Below, piece after piece: positions 16,501 to 26,083 of a stretch of 64,000 bases of DNA. The position numbers and the translations under genes were made by a program. The notes beneath the pieces are model-generated. The model searched no databases. It was not told the origin of the DNA and saw only the letters and a program-made list of their open reading frames with translations. How positions within the stretch are numbered: the stretch's first letter is position 1; each line of letters begins with the position of its first letter. The DNA is from Clostridia bacterium (GTDB lineage: Bacteria > Bacillota > Clostridia > Oscillospirales > CAG-382): assembly GCA_017456765.1 (NCBI GenBank), contig JAFTIR010000001.1, positions 1 through 64,000 on the forward strand. The letters run 5' to 3'.

Positions 16501-19500
16501 ATGTGTACTTCTGGAAGAGCTTTGAGCCAACCAGTACTCTTTCACTATTTACAACAGTTCCCTGATTTACAAACACATCGGGAGCATCTGTCAATGAGAA
16601 TCCGAGTACGGGTTTGAGAGTTGCACTAAAGATATTATCATATTCAATTCCACCGTGTGTGGAGTCGATGAGTGCGCTGTAATAAACTTCAACGAAAGCA
16701 AAATCACTGCCGTCGATATTTATTTCGGGAGTCACAAGAGTTGCATCACCCGTCTTTGAAGCGGGAGTTACAATTGCAAGACCATCTTCAAATGTAAGAG
16801 TTGCACCGCCCATTGCTTCTGTGCCTACCTGGTGGTAAGGATTACTGTAATCAAATTCAATAAGGTCTTCAAATACAGCATAGTATGTCACGTCCGCGTT
16901 AACTGTGATTACAGAGGCTGCTGTGTTAGCTGTTGCGCCTTCTGCTTCGGACCAGCCAATCCATCTCTTGCCGGCAGGTACGTTTTCGGGCATATAACTT
17001 CCGAGTTCAAACTTACGGCCTGCAAGGATTATTACATCATCCTCCTTGACATATTCGCCGTTTTCATCCATGCCGTAAAGGTTAACTGTATAGGCTGTGG
17101 AGTCTTCAAGTGCGCCTGTTGCAGCGAACTTATACTTGATTGTAAGTGTGCCTGTTTCTGCGTCATACTCATAAGAAGTTGCTTCCTTGCCGTTAACCGT
17201 TGCCTTTGCAGGAGCATCGGACACAAAGTAACCGGGAGCACCCTTAACTGTCACACATGCTGTGTATTCTTTTAAGCCATCAAAGTAGCGGCCGCCAATA
17301 AGCTCGCCTTCCCAAGTTACATCGCCATAAACTACATACTTTGAAGTATCCTTGGAAACTGCGGTCTTATCTGATTCTGCTCCGGCAACAGGTGTGTCAA
17401 CACCTGTAACTTCGATTACACCTGCTTCATATGAAACAGCTCTTATATAGTCGATTTCAAAGCCTGTACCTACAAAATCCTTGGTTGCATTTTCGAGGGG
17501 GTCAATACGCAAAACTGTAATATTTCCGCCCGTCCAAGCGCCAATTCCGGACATATCAAATACGAGGTCTGTATATCCATCGGGACCTATTGCACCCGAT
17601 GTATTTGCATATACGGAGCCGACAGTCGCAAGGTCTTTTCCGCTTGCATCCTTAGATGCAAAATACAAACGATGTGAGCTGTTGGAAGTCTTCTCTCCCT
17701 TAATTCTCATTACAACCTTTGTGTAATCGCCTCCATTAAAGAGAGGAGAACTGTCACTGTTCTGCATCCAGAACTGCATATCCATGCCGCCGGAATCAGC
17801 ACGTCCCTTGGCCTTTAACGATAATACGCCGTTGTTGTAATCATAATTTTCATCACTGACGTTTGCAATTCTGTTAATTTTAGCTTCATTCTGATCAAAG
17901 AACTCATAATGGTAACCCTGCACCCATACTGCATAGTATGTTGTGTCTTTTATAACATAATCTCTCGCAATTGTAACAGTATCTTCGGGAGATTTTGCCC
18001 AACCGGCGAAGCTGAAGCCGGGTCTTACGGGAGAATCACCGGGAAGCACGTAATCAAGCTTTACATGATCTTCTTCGGGCATATTTGTTACTTCTGTTGA
18101 ATCTGTATTTGCGTCAAATGTTACGGTATAATATTCAACCTGATTTTCAATTGTAATGGTAGCTTCTGCTGTTACTTCAGGGTTATAAACAGAGGTTGCC
18201 ACTACCTTTACTGTACCGTTATACAATGCCTGAACAACACCTGTTTGTTCATCAATTGTAGCAATTTCTCTTTCGTTGTCTCCATGATCGAGTGCCCATG
18301 TAACTTTCTGAACATCGATTGCAGGACTAAATTGAGCAACAAGCTGAGCCGTTGCATTGGGCTTGCTTATTGTAACATCTGCAACGCTCATTTCAAATTC
18401 TACAAGAGGCAGAGTTGCAGGATATGTCTTTGTAATTGTGAGCTTACCGTCGTCGCCGAGAACTGCGCTGTCAACAGCACCGTCACCCGAATCTACAACA
18501 GTTGCATCTTCAACGACAATAGAATAACCCTTTACAGGCTTAACAACGATTGTTGCTATATATACAGATTCCGGTGCATATGAACCGTCATCGTTGAAAT
18601 CGCTATCGAGGCCGTTTACGCCCTTCCATTTAATGGATTCGATTTCGTAATTTTCGCTCGCTTCAACGCTCACGTCGGGCATCAACCATGTTTCGGGAGC
18701 CTTAACACCTGTGATTACAACTGCATCCTCAATGGGTACATTTTCAATAAGCTTTGCACTTGCTACTGCCCATGCAGGCTTACCCTCATAAGGTGCAAGC
18801 TCAATAGCTGTAATTACATTAGGCTTTCCGTTTACTGTAATATCATATGTATACTTGTATGATACTTTTCTGTTTACAACAATGTCTTCTGCCTTTACAA
18901 GAACTGCTTCATAAGAATCCGAATCTGTGCCGTAAACCTTAAGAGCAGGAACTAAGGTGTTGCTGAATTTGTTATTGTTATCTGCATCTTCAAGGCTACC
19001 GTTGTAGATGACTTCTACAGAGTCGTAGCTGCCGGATGCAACATACATACCGTCAAGTGTAAGTACAGCATTGGATTTGTCTGTCTTGGGAGTTACAACA
19101 GTCCATGCTCCGTCAAAGGAAACCAAGCCGTCGGTTGCCTTAACATTATTTACATTCTGATGATACTTGTTGGAGAAATCGTACTCATCAATAGCTTCAT
19201 AGATTGCGTAGTATTCCTTAGGTTCTGTAATGTTGACATTTTCAACTACTTCGCCGCCTTCTGTTGCACTCCAACCAATCCATCTCATACCGGTGGGAAT
19301 GTTTGCAGGAGTAATGATTGAAAGATCAACATCTCTGCCCGAGAATACCTTCTTTACTTCTGTTTCAGCACCCTCGTCATTCTCTTCATGGAGAGTAACG
19401 TCAACAAGCTCAAGAGTACCCATATCCTCTGTTGCATCGAATGTATACTGTACATAACAAGCGCCATCAATCATAGCAAGCGCTGCTTCTTCGCCGTTAA

Positions 19501-22159
19501 CCGTTATAGTATGAGGAGCACCGGAGATTGCATATCCGTCGGCAGCTTCGATATATACTCTTGCAGTATATTGCTTTGCACTGTCAAAGTACATGCCACC
19601 GAGAAGCTCGGAGCCAACCCATTCAATATCTGTAACTATGAACTTGTCAGAACCTGCTGTAACTGCCTCTGTACCATATGCAACCTCGGCAGCAACGGGC
19701 TTTTCAACAGTAAGTTCAAACTTTTCTACTGTCTGAGGACCAACAATCTTGATGTACTCATAGTACATTGTGCTGCCTACAAAAGCTGCATCGGGGTTAC
19801 CGATACGAACATGGTCGAGGAAGCCATCCCAAAGAGGTCTCTGAGACATATCCACTGCATATTCAAAAACCTTGCTTGTATCGCCATTAGTGGTAACACT
19901 GCCACCAAAGTGGTTTGCAACATAATCTGCACCGCCGTCAACGTTACCCTTTGCAATCCAGTTGCCGTCTGCATCCTTTGTTGCATACCAGAAGTCAAAC
20001 TTCAAAGCTCCGGCATAATTTGTTCTGAAGCCGAGGATAACCTTATTAGTGCTTGAAATATCAAGCTGTGACTGAGGCGCGAATGTCAAACGATGGTCGG
20101 CGGTTGTGCCGTTTGTGCCACCAAGCTTAGGAATAAGGCTGATATAGCCCTCGGCGGGATTTGCTGTAAAGTCGCTTGCGAATCTGGAGTCCGTAGCAAA
20201 GTGGTGACCGTCAGTAGCAATTAAAGTAGTACCACTGGAATTGATTCTGTCGGAAGCGCCGTCAAAGGAGTTGAAGTAACCGCCTTTAGACCACTTTGCG
20301 TAAAGGGTTGTGTTTTCGGTTACGTCAAGTGTGGCACCAACAGTTGCACTACCGTCGGGGTCAAGCATCCAGCCTTCAAAGTAGTAGCCTGTACGGGTAG
20401 GAACTACAGTTGATACAGCATAGTTTGCCTTTGCCATATCGCAATCATCTTCAAAGGGCATACCTGTTACTGTGTCACCGGTATTCTTTTCATAATAAAC
20501 TTCAAAGCCCTCTTGACCTGTGATTGTGATTTCAATATCCTTCTTCTGACTGGGGTCATATGCGGGTGTTGCAGTAACAACAACGCACTCGCCTTCGGGA
20601 GTATTCCACATTGCGGAAAGAACATTTCCTTCGAGAGTTGCATACTTTGCACCGCCTGTAATTGACCAGGTGATTGTATCGGGAAGAATTACATCGCCCT
20701 CAATTTCAGGAACAATATTCGCTGAAAGCACGAGTTTACCGTTGTTTTCGGTAATAGAAGTCGCGCCGTTATATTCAATATCGATAACATGAGGAGCTTC
20801 GATTGCAGCAAACGCCTTTGTGATTACCGCGGAAGTTCTTTCAATTACGCAATCAGCCTCTTCATCGCCAACAGTCACAGCCGCATCTTCTGCAAACACA
20901 TAGCCTTTCTCATTCATTTTTACCTTAATTGTTGCGGTATACTCTGTCGAGCCCATAAAGTAATCATCATCAGGAGTCCATGTGATACTTTCAATGGAAT
21001 ATGCCGCATCTGCAGGAACGTCTGCATTAACATCGGGTACTGTGCTGATAGCAGGAGAATCGAGGTTTGTTATTTCGATTTCGGAAACAACTACATTCTC
21101 AACAAACTTAATTTCAGTAATTGTAAAAGCTGCAATGCCGTCGTAGGGTTCAACTCTTATTGCAGAGCAAGTACCTGCCCACGCATCATTTGCAGAAAGG
21201 TCATATCTGTATGTTACAAGAGTTTCTGTTTCACTCTTCTTAACGCCTGTCGCTACCTTTGCAGCATCAAAATCTGCATCATCGGAAAGCTTGAAGTACA
21301 CTTCGCCTCCGTTTGAAGTAGTGATAGCATCTGTCTTTACATATGTAACATCAACAAAAGGATAGTCCTGCGTATTGAGTGCAAGAGCGTCAAATACAAC
21401 ACCGGGGTTGTTGTCGGCAGGAGTTACCTTAAGGCCGGGAACTGTAGAATCAAACACAGCCTCGGAAGAACCTGCATCAAGTTCTTCTGCTTTTGCCGCG
21501 GAGTTAACAACAATGCCTGTCTTTTGGTCATACTTTGCAACAAGCGAAAATACCTGTCCCTCTGTTCCGGAAACAGATGTAACAACTGTATCTGTTGCTT
21601 CATTTTCCCAACCAAGTGCAGTATATCCAACAGGAGATGTGAGCTTAAACTCGTTGGTTGTAAGGTCAAGAGTTTCGCCTACAGCCACGAAAATTCTGCC
21701 GGGACCTGTATAGTAATCTGCAAGGTCTGAATCTATAGAGAAGGTTACTTCATAAGCAGCGCCGTCGGGAACAACGTTAGGTGTAAGAACAACATCTCCC
21801 GTAACAGTATAACTGCTTCTCACAGGAATAACGTTATAGCCGTCAGTCCAACCATTGATTTTATAGCCATCCTTGGTACTTTCATATCTTGTCGCAGGGT
21901 TGTTACGAATTGTAACGCTCTGGTTCAAAGTACCTGACATATCCGAATAGTGTTCCGAATATGTAGCCTTGAGTCTGGAATTTCTTCCGGCTCTGAAGCT
22001 AATCGTATATGTGTCTTCTGCGGAAAGCTCTGCTTCGCCGGAAACCGATTCATAAGCGGAATCTTCCGTGGTTACTGCTGCGGGTGCTGCAAATACAGAC
22101 ATCGGAACAGTAGACACGAGCATTGCCAAGCATAAAATAATGCTTAAAGCTTTTTTCAT
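13598..22159 (-). CDS. Giant modular SLH-anchored surface protein
   Basis: 2853 residues, secreted: signal peptide 1-24 (MKKALSIILC..., cut near VFA-AP). Two InlB/Flg_new-like beta modules (about 50-210) precede a repeating series: CBM-like beta-sandwich (215-353, 628-807, 992-1140, 1418-1578, 1768-1922, 2192-2354; hallmark D(M/L)S...W.G...R.DP), Ig-like (359-452, 813-910, 1145-1252, 1580-1683, 1928-2022; hallmark YTA.I.VK...GY), BIG2-like (455-549, 1254-1340, 2026-2115) and InlB-like (550-625, 915-990, 1344-1415, 1688-1765, 2116-2191, 2356-2432; hallmark GY.F.GW....YA.W). BIG2 occurs in every second unit, giving a higher-order period near 777 residues. A Ser/Thr-rich linker (2433-2510), three SLH repeats (2520-2700) that would bind cell-wall polymer, and one more CBM-like module (2710-2853) end it. 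Likely an adhesin or glycan-binding fibre; ligand unknown. AAGGAG precedes the ATG. Confidence 0.88.
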   Translation of the reverse strand: MKKALSIILCLAMLVSTVPMSVFAAPAAVTTEDSAYESVSGEAELSAEDTYTISFRAGRNSRLKATYSEHYSDMSGTLNQSVTIRNNPATRYESTKDGYKINGWTDGYNVIPVRSSYTVTGDVVLTPNVVPDGAAYEVTFSIDSDLADYYTGPGRIFVAVGETLDLTTNEFKLTSPVGYTALGWENEATDTVVTSVSGTEGQVFSLVAKYDQKTGIVVNSAAKAEELDAGSSEAVFDSTVPGLKVTPADNNPGVVFDALALNTQDYPFVDVTYVKTDAITTSNGGEVYFKLSDDADFDAAKVATGVKKSETETLVTYRYDLSANDAWAGTCSAIRVEPYDGIAAFTITEIKFVENVVVSEIEITNLDSPAISTVPDVNADVPADAAYSIESITWTPDDDYFMGSTEYTATIKVKMNEKGYVFAEDAAVTVGDEEADCVIERTSAVITKAFAAIEAPHVIDIEYNGATSITENNGKLVLSANIVPEIEGDVILPDTITWSITGGAKYATLEGNVLSAMWNTPEGECVVVTATPAYDPSQKKDIEITITGQEGFEVYYEKNTGDTVTGMPFEDDCDMAKANYAVSTVVPTRTGYYFEGWMLDPDGSATVGATLDVTENTTLYAKWSKGGYFNSFDGASDRINSSGTTLIATDGHHFATDSRFASDFTANPAEGYISLIPKLGGTNGTTADHRLTFAPQSQLDISSTNKVILGFRTNYAGALKFDFWYATKDADGNWIAKGNVDGGADYVANHFGGSVTTNGDTSKVFEYAVDMSQRPLWDGFLDHVRIGNPDAAFVGSTMYYEYIKIVGPQTVEKFELTVEKPVAAEVAYGTEAVTAGSDKFIVTDIEWVGSELLGGMYFDSAKQYTARVYIEAADGYAISGAPHTITVNGEEAALAMIDGACYVQYTFDATEDMGTLELVDVTLHEENDEGAETEVKKVFSGRDVDLSIITPANIPTGMRWIGWSATEGGEVVENVNITEPKEYYAIYEAIDEYDFSNKYHQNVNNVKATDGLVSFDGAWTVVTPKTDKSNAVLTLDGMYVASGSYDSVEVIYNGSLEDADNNNKFSNTLVPALKVYGTDSDSYEAVLVKAEDIVVNRKVSYKYTYDITVNGKPNVITAIELAPYEGKPAWAVASAKLIENVPIEDAVVITGVKAPETWLMPDVSVEASENYEIESIKWKGVNGLDSDFNDDGSYAPESVYIATIVVKPVKGYSIVVEDATVVDSGDGAVDSAVLGDDGKLTITKTYPATLPLVEFEMSVADVTISKPNATAQLVAQFSPAIDVQKVTWALDHGDNEREIATIDEQTGVVQALYNGTVKVVATSVYNPEVTAEATITIENQVEYYTVTFDANTDSTEVTNMPEEDHVKLDYVLPGDSPVRPGFSFAGWAKSPEDTVTIARDYVIKDTTYYAVWVQGYHYEFFDQNEAKINRIANVSDENYDYNNGVLSLKAKGRADSGGMDMQFWMQNSDSSPLFNGGDYTKVVMRIKGEKTSNSSHRLYFASKDASGKDLATVGSVYANTSGAIGPDGYTDLVFDMSGIGAWTGGNITVLRIDPLENATKDFVGTGFEIDYIRAVSYEAGVIEVTGVDTPVAGAESDKTAVSKDTSKYVVYGDVTWEGELIGGRYFDGLKEYTACVTVKGAPGYFVSDAPAKATVNGKEATSYEYDAETGTLTIKYKFAATGALEDSTAYTVNLYGMDENGEYVKEDDVIILAGRKFELGSYMPENVPAGKRWIGWSEAEGATANTAASVITVNADVTYYAVFEDLIEFDYSNPYHQVGTEAMGGATLTFEDGLAIVTPASKTGDATLVTPEINIDGSDFAFVEVYYSALIDSTHGGIEYDNIFSATLKPVLGFSLTDAPDVFVNQGTVVNSERVLVGSKLFQKYTYDMTTAAEWCGDIAKLGLDPYDGYPIWGVGLIKLIPSEEISTVAEFEVDAPEAWATPAASDDISVNSKYSIISAEWSPAVSVFAASTSYTLNITYRPVAGYKVIAPAATFNGEELEVVDNGDDTYSISYTFTETDSLKETKVEITGDNKINSKGRYLQLKGETVAIDGSALPVTDVTWEVVEGTTYAKFPKADNGRLYPICNGTVVVKATSVYDPSVSATHEVVITNQAELVKVTFNKNTSDEVNGVPEEPVYAYGAFVPDDFITGSITRDGYYLTGWSVDEDALAPDESFNITQDTVLYAKWGKGYEWSFDKNSAEYTFDTLLKSSKSEQQTKLTVDEAAGVGIYEYHHTNGGQIAAKKNLLTNNYSIPTAEMSKLQMKLSMPVTSNFTIFYAYSDTAGQFAINGVERKYVTPAVSKNNPGEYQTVTFDLSGSSLWETGKYLNDIRLDVSNSGSDLTFYFDAIRVVNENMVVKFKGNGGSIPYKGSEVDDYSYPCKTGTIPLPADPVREGYDFLGWAKSTENYNKLYNNKFTVTDDVTLYAIWGPEGSADEMGSSEDSYSSSTNVTTSKGGQTTEHPGHNTYPALGGGSVTSNPSIVNKTPADKKTNVPERPVDDSAEATTGSSKFAFSKNYDGRFVDVNTSNWFYSDVEKSFRLGLMNGTGDTTFNPNGTVTLAEAITVAARMNAIYNEKTIATTSGGAWYKPYVDYATSNSIITVSQFSDYTALATREQVALLFVRALPSSWYEQKNLFLTIPDVPSSSSSFLSIQKLYNAGVITGVDAAYNFKPTENIKRSELSAIINRVALTSSRLRVITEDEKNNKVKMFDVNAIMKTESISIRNCVESTFKEKDGFLYAEPSKADPYIVGLADLFGGLIDTKEYKKFTFVIKCEQTGVTGRAQLFFSADGSYSESMAVNTNVPEANAEGIMTFEFDMSTNAAWTGTMTTLRFDPYNNAAPFSLISVTAAP

Positions 22160-22429
22160 GGGGTTTGCACTCCTTTTTAATAGATTTGTACAACAGTTTC
22201 CTAAAAATGGGCATAGTTATACATATGGAATTACGTATCTATTATAAACGAAAACAACTCAATTGTCAATACAATTGCACAATTTTTTAAAGCTATGCAA
22301 TGATTCTCGAAACATTATGCCTATTTACTAAATGTATTGTTTTTTACCAGTAGTATCACAACATATGGCGTTTTTTTGACATTTGGTGCTTTTCTTTTAA
22401 AGACTGTAAAAAAATGTTTACTTTTGACG
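22160..22429. other. A+T-rich leader and upstream region of the giant gene
   Basis: Apart from the promoter at 22241-22269, the interval holds poly-A/T tracts and no open frame that I can support. The A+T-rich stretch right of the -35 (22270-22300) could act as an UP element. The rest contains nothing I recognise. Confidence 0.5.
22241..22269 (-). promoter_or_regulatory. Consensus promoter of the giant surface protein gene
   Basis: Minus strand: TTGACA (22264-22269), 17 bases, TATAAT (22241-22246). A perfect sigma-A promoter about 80 bases upstream of the start codon, implying high expression. Confidence 0.88.
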
Positions 22430-22464
22430 AAAAAGTGCCGCGCATTATTATGCACAGCACTTAA
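22430..22464 (-). terminator. Terminator of the membrane protein gene
   Basis: On the minus strand AAGTGCTGTGCAT pairs with ATGCGCGGCACTT (two G-U pairs) around AATA, and the right arm runs into a T-run ending CTTTTTCG. It lies just past the stop codon at 22471. Confidence 0.75.
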
Positions 22465-22470
22465 ATGGGT

Positions 22471-23280
22471 TTAATTAAGTTTAAGAGTAAGAAGTCTTGA
22501 CGCCGCAAAAAGCATAACGCAACATTCCACCACATCCATAACAACAAACTGAGCCTCAAAGCACCAGAAAAGGGACACGGCAAGGTAGGGAAGCACAGAA
22601 ATCATCGGAAACACCACTGCCGCGATGCCTGACATAAAGTATTTTGACAGGCTTTTCATGTTTTCTTCCTCTCTGTTGACGAGAAATGCCGACTCCAGCA
22701 GGAAAAACAGCATCATCGAGCAAAGCATAAGAAGCTCAAGCGAACGCTGAGATACATTTATCTGGCTTTTTGTATCCATAAACACTTCTATGACCCTGAC
22801 TCCGAAGAAAATTGCCTCAGACATGGCAAGAAGTGCATGAGGTGTGTTCTTTTCGCGCACCTCCGTTGAGCATACAGAAATATGATTCAAGCAGCAGGGA
22901 ACACATAATGCAATCTCGGCAAACAGAAAATAGTTTACTCCTCCCTGTGAGCCGGCAATTTTATATATTCCGTACAAAAACAAAGACATATACATAAATG
23001 CACAAAGCGCAGAGGTAAAAACAACAACCGTACTTTTTGAATCAAGATGTTCGGGAGCCGGGCTTTTTCTTGTCAAAAAGCCAAAGATTCCAATCATCAG
23101 GACAAGGGCAATCACCATTATATCAAATGCCCTTCCCATATTTGTGCCGGAAATATAAAAGCCCGTTTCAGGCTCTATATAATTCACAAGCAAAAAAGCT
23201 CTGAAAAAGCCGACCGTTATTGCTGCAACCGCCGCTATAAGAAGCATCACTTTGATTTTTCTGCCGTTTACTCTAACCAT
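22471..23280 (-). CDS. Polytopic membrane protein of unknown function
   Basis: 269 residues. About seven hydrophobic stretches: near 11-32, 52-68, 84-107, 117-135, 146-165 (weak), 182-199 and 216-260. I do not recognise the family. There is no signal peptide beyond the first segment, and Cys residues cluster at 126-138 (CVPCCLNHISVC). It stands alone between the giant surface protein and the ribosomal cluster, with its own promoter and terminator, so no operon context suggests a role. Confidence 0.75.
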   Translation of the reverse strand: MVRVNGRKIKVMLLIAAVAAITVGFFRAFLLVNYIEPETGFYISGTNMGRAFDIMVIALVLMIGIFGFLTRKSPAPEHLDSKSTVVVFTSALCAFMYMSLFLYGIYKIAGSQGGVNYFLFAEIALCVPCCLNHISVCSTEVREKNTPHALLAMSEAIFFGVRVIEVFMDTKSQINVSQRSLELLMLCSMMLFFLLESAFLVNREEENMKSLSKYFMSGIAAVVFPMISVLPYLAVSLFWCFEAQFVVMDVVECCVMLFAASRLLTLKLN

Positions 23281-23330
23281 ACAATTCCTCTTTCCGGAGC
23301 AAAACGCCGATTCACTATTATCTATACTTT

Positions 23331-23358
23331 ATTATATCTACCACGTTTTGTTTGTCAA
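23331..23358 (-). promoter_or_regulatory. Promoter of the membrane protein gene
   Basis: Minus strand: TTGACA (23353-23358), 16 bases, TATAAT (23331-23336), about 50 bases before the ATG. Confidence 0.8.
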
Positions 23359-23450
23359 CCAAGCGGCAACTTAATTTACACAAATTCAAAAAAGATTATA
23401 CAAGTATGTCTCTATTCGTTAAATAAAATTCGCATTTCCTTAATAACATT

Positions 23451-23562
23451 TTTTCCCGATGTCGGTGTTTGACATCGGGAAAACATAATTTATGCGATTA
23501 CTTTTTGCTCGCTTTTCGCGGACGTTTCCCGCGAAACTGCCAGCGGGTGTTACCCGCCCGAC
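23451..23562. other. Hairpin cluster after the ribosomal operon
   Basis: Three stems follow rplQ: GCGGGT/ACCCGC (about 23543-23557), TTTCGCGG/CCGCGAAA (about 23514-23536) and TTTTCCCGATGTC/GACATCGGGAAAA (23451-23483). None is followed by a proper U-run on the minus strand. Together they most likely mark the 3' end of the 16-kb ribosomal transcript, by termination or by blocking exonucleases. Confidence 0.55.
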
Positions 23563-23907
23563 TTACTTAACGAGTTCGATAATTGCCATTTCAGCACCGT
23601 CGCCACGTCTGGGTCCAATCTTGAGGACTCTTGTGTAGCCACCGTTTCTGTCAGCATAAGAAGGAGCGATTTCGTTAAAGAGCTTAACTACAACTTCTTC
23701 CTTTGTGATGAAGGCAAGAGCCTGACGCTTGGAAGCGAGAGTGTTCTTCTTGCCAAGTGTAATCATTTTATCTGCAAGTGCACGAACTTCCTTAGCTCTG
23801 TAAACTGTTGTTTCAAGTCTGCCGTTTTCAAACAGATATGTTACAAGGCCTCTGAGCATAGACATTCTTATGTCTGTAGTACGTCCGAGTTTTCTTGTTC
23901 CGGGCAT
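23563..23907 (-). CDS. rplQ: 50S ribosomal protein L17
   Basis: 114 residues, last gene of the ribosomal cluster. The start [20 protein letters not shown] and the end [13 protein letters not shown] are family-typical. L17 lines the peptide exit tunnel. AGGAGG precedes the ATG. ecfA1-ecfA2-ecfT-truA, which often follow rplQ in Firmicutes, are absent here. Confidence 0.95.
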   Translation of the reverse strand: MPGTRKLGRTTDIRMSMLRGLVTYLFENGRLETTVYRAKEVRALADKMITLGKKNTLASKRQALAFITKEEVVVKLFNEIAPSYADRNGGYTRVLKIGPRRGDGAEMAIIELVK

Positions 23908-23966
23908 TATTCATTTCCTCCTTTTAGAGTATAATGGTGTCTTTCAACCAAACTGATGTGGAAAAT

Positions 23967-24920
23967 TTAGTCTTCGTCCTTCTTGAGGGACAAACCAAGT
24001 GAGTGAAGCTTCTGAATAACTTCTTCGAGAGACTTCTTACCAAGGTTTCTAACCTTAATCATGTCGTCCTCTGTCTTGTTCACGAGGTCTTCGACTGTAT
24101 CAATGCCTGCTCTCTTCAAACAGTTGAAGGAACGAACAGACATGTCAAGCTCCTCAATAGTCATCTCCAATACTTTTTCCTTTATGGTTTCCTGACGGTC
24201 AACCATAATTTCCGCCTTCTTGGCGTCATCTGACAAGTCTATAAACAGACTGAGATGCTCATTGAGAATCTTGGCAGCTAAGGATATAGCTTCCTTTGCC
24301 GAGATTGTGCCATCTGTCAATACTTCAAGAGTGAGTTTGTCGAAGTCTGTCACATTGCCTACTCTTGTGTTTTCAACCTTATAGTTTACGTTGTAAACAG
24401 GTGTATAGATTGAGTCAACACAGATAAGGCCGATGGGGGGATTCTGAAGGGCGAGCTTGTTCTTTTCGCCGGATACATATCCTCTGCCATGCTCAAAAGT
24501 GATTTCCATTCTGAGAACTCCGCCGTCTTCAAGGTATGCAATGTGCTGGTCCTTGTTAAGGATTTCGATGTCAGCATCGCACTTAATGTCACCTGCAGTG
24601 ATTTCTCCCTCTTCAGTAGCCTCTAAGATTACTGTCTTGGGGCTGTCTGTGTGGAGCTTTGCAGTGATTGCCTTGATGTTGAGTATGATTTCCGGTACAT
24701 CTTCTTTTACACCGGGTACTATGGAGATTTCATGCAGTACACCGTCAATTTTTACGCTGGTTGCCGCAACTCCGGGAAGGGAGCTGAGGAGAACTCTGCG
24801 AAGTGAATTACCGAGTGTTGTGCCATATCCTCTTTCCAGAGGCTCAATTACAAACTTGCCGTAAGAGCCGTCGGATTTCAGTTCGACTGTATTTATATTC
24901 GGTCTTTCTATTTCGATCAT
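23967..24920 (-). CDS. rpoA: DNA-directed RNA polymerase subunit alpha
   Basis: 317 residues. The N-terminal domain (about 1-230) has [35 protein letters not shown] for dimerisation and beta/beta' contact. A linker leads to the C-terminal domain (about 250-317; [16 protein letters not shown]... [11 protein letters not shown]), which binds UP elements and activators. Placed between rpsD and rplQ as in nearly all Firmicutes. GGGAGG precedes the ATG. Confidence 0.97.
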   Translation of the reverse strand: MIEIERPNINTVELKSDGSYGKFVIEPLERGYGTTLGNSLRRVLLSSLPGVAATSVKIDGVLHEISIVPGVKEDVPEIILNIKAITAKLHTDSPKTVILEATEEGEITAGDIKCDADIEILNKDQHIAYLEDGGVLRMEITFEHGRGYVSGEKNKLALQNPPIGLICVDSIYTPVYNVNYKVENTRVGNVTDFDKLTLEVLTDGTISAKEAISLAAKILNEHLSLFIDLSDDAKKAEIMVDRQETIKEKVLEMTIEELDMSVRSFNCLKRAGIDTVEDLVNKTEDDMIKVRNLGKKSLEEVIQKLHSLGLSLKKDED

Positions 24921-24971
24921 TGCTAAAACCTCCCTTGTTTATGATTCCGCATCCGATAGTGAATTGCTTTA

Positions 24972-25598
24972 TTACTTGGAGTAAAGTTCGACGATAAGCT
25001 GTTCTTCGAAGGGGAAGTCGATGTCTTCTCTCTTGGGAAGAGCAACAATCTTAGCTACTACGTTTGCCTTGTCTACTTCAAGCCAAGCGGGGCTTGTTCT
25101 GTTTTCCATGTTTTCAACAAGAGACTTAATCTTTTCAGACTTTCTGCTTGTTTCCTTAACAGTGATAACATCGCCTGCCTTAAGAATCATTGAAGGGATG
25201 TTAGCCTTCTTGCCGTTTACTTCGAAATGTCCGTGAACAACAAGCTGTCTTGCGTCTCTGCGGCTCTCGCCCATACCCATTCTGTACACTACGTTATCGA
25301 ATCTTCTTTCGATGAGGCAGAGGAGGTTTTCACCTGTCATACCTTCCTTAGCGTCAGCCTTTTCAAAGTATGTTCTGAACTGCTTTTCGGGGATACCGTA
25401 GTATCTCTTTGCCTTCTGCTTTTCACGAAGCTGCTTACCGTATTCGCCAACCTTCTTACGAGCTGCGCCGTGCTGGCCGGGAGCACCTGTACGTCTGTTA
25501 AGTGCACACTTTTCGGTATAGCAACGTTCACCCTTGCTGAACAGCTTTACGCCTTCTCTGCGGCACTGTCTGCAAGCGGGGCCTGTATATTTAGCCAT
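24972..25598 (-). CDS. rpsD: 30S ribosomal protein S4 (zinc-binding form)
   Basis: 208 residues. The N terminus carries four Cys (Cys9, Cys12, Cys26, Cys31), the zinc-binding version of S4. The S4 RNA-binding domain follows ([27 protein letters not shown], about 95-125). Primary 16S binder and translation-fidelity protein; in some bacteria it also represses its own operon. Located between rpsK and rpoA rather than as a free locus. Confidence 0.96.
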   Translation of the reverse strand: MAKYTGPACRQCRREGVKLFSKGERCYTEKCALNRRTGAPGQHGAARKKVGEYGKQLREKQKAKRYYGIPEKQFRTYFEKADAKEGMTGENLLCLIERRFDNVVYRMGMGESRRDARQLVVHGHFEVNGKKANIPSMILKAGDVITVKETSRKSEKIKSLVENMENRTSPAWLEVDKANVVAKIVALPKREDIDFPFEEQLIVELYSK

Positions 25599-25666
25599 TT
25601 GTTTTTTCCTCCTTAAAACTTTTTAAGCGGACATGGTTTCTTTTTTACCACTGTCCAATCCCGTCA

Positions 25667-26062
25667 TTAAACGCGTCTTCTCTTGGGAGGACGGCATCCG
25701 TTGTGAGGGATAGGTGTTACGTCCTTAATTGAAACGATTTCAAGACCTGCTGTCTGGAGTGCTCTGATTGCAGATTCACGTCCCTGACCGGGGCCCTTGA
25801 TATAAACTTCAACAGTCTTAAGGCCATGTTCCATAGCGAGCTTTGCTGCTGTTTCTGCTGCAGTCTGTGCTGCGTAGGGAGTAGACTTTCTGGAGCCCTT
25901 GAAGCCCATTTCGCCGGCAGATGCCCATGAGAGAGCATTACCGTTAAGGTCTGTAAGTGTAACGATTGTGTTGTTGAAAGAAGAGCGGATATGTGCACAA
26001 CCCTTTTCGATGTTCTTGCGTTCTCTACGCTTCTTTGTAACAGTCTTCTTTGTAGGTGCCAT
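25667..26062 (-). CDS. rpsK: 30S ribosomal protein S11
   Basis: 131 residues; platform protein near the Shine-Dalgarno duplex. Family marks: [19 protein letters not shown], the central [12 protein letters not shown] and the C-terminal [18 protein letters not shown]. Upstream of rpsD by about 70 bases; its ribosome binding site is AGGAGAGA. Confidence 0.96.
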   Translation of the reverse strand: MAPTKKTVTKKRRERKNIEKGCAHIRSSFNNTIVTLTDLNGNALSWASAGEMGFKGSRKSTPYAAQTAAETAAKLAMEHGLKTVEVYIKGPGQGRESAIRALQTAGLEIVSIKDVTPIPHNGCRPPKRRRV

Positions 26063-26083
26063 TTTTATGTCTCTCCTTTCTTA

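Noticed and set aside
19388-20056. Open frame of 222 codons within the giant gene, opposite strand
   Set aside because: The giant protein frame is continuous with signal peptide, repeats and SLH anchor; the opposite frame is Cys-rich noise.
23451-23483. Classical rho-independent terminator for the ribosomal operon
   Set aside because: The stem is good, but on the minus strand it is followed by A rather than U residues; kept only as a 3'-end hairpin.
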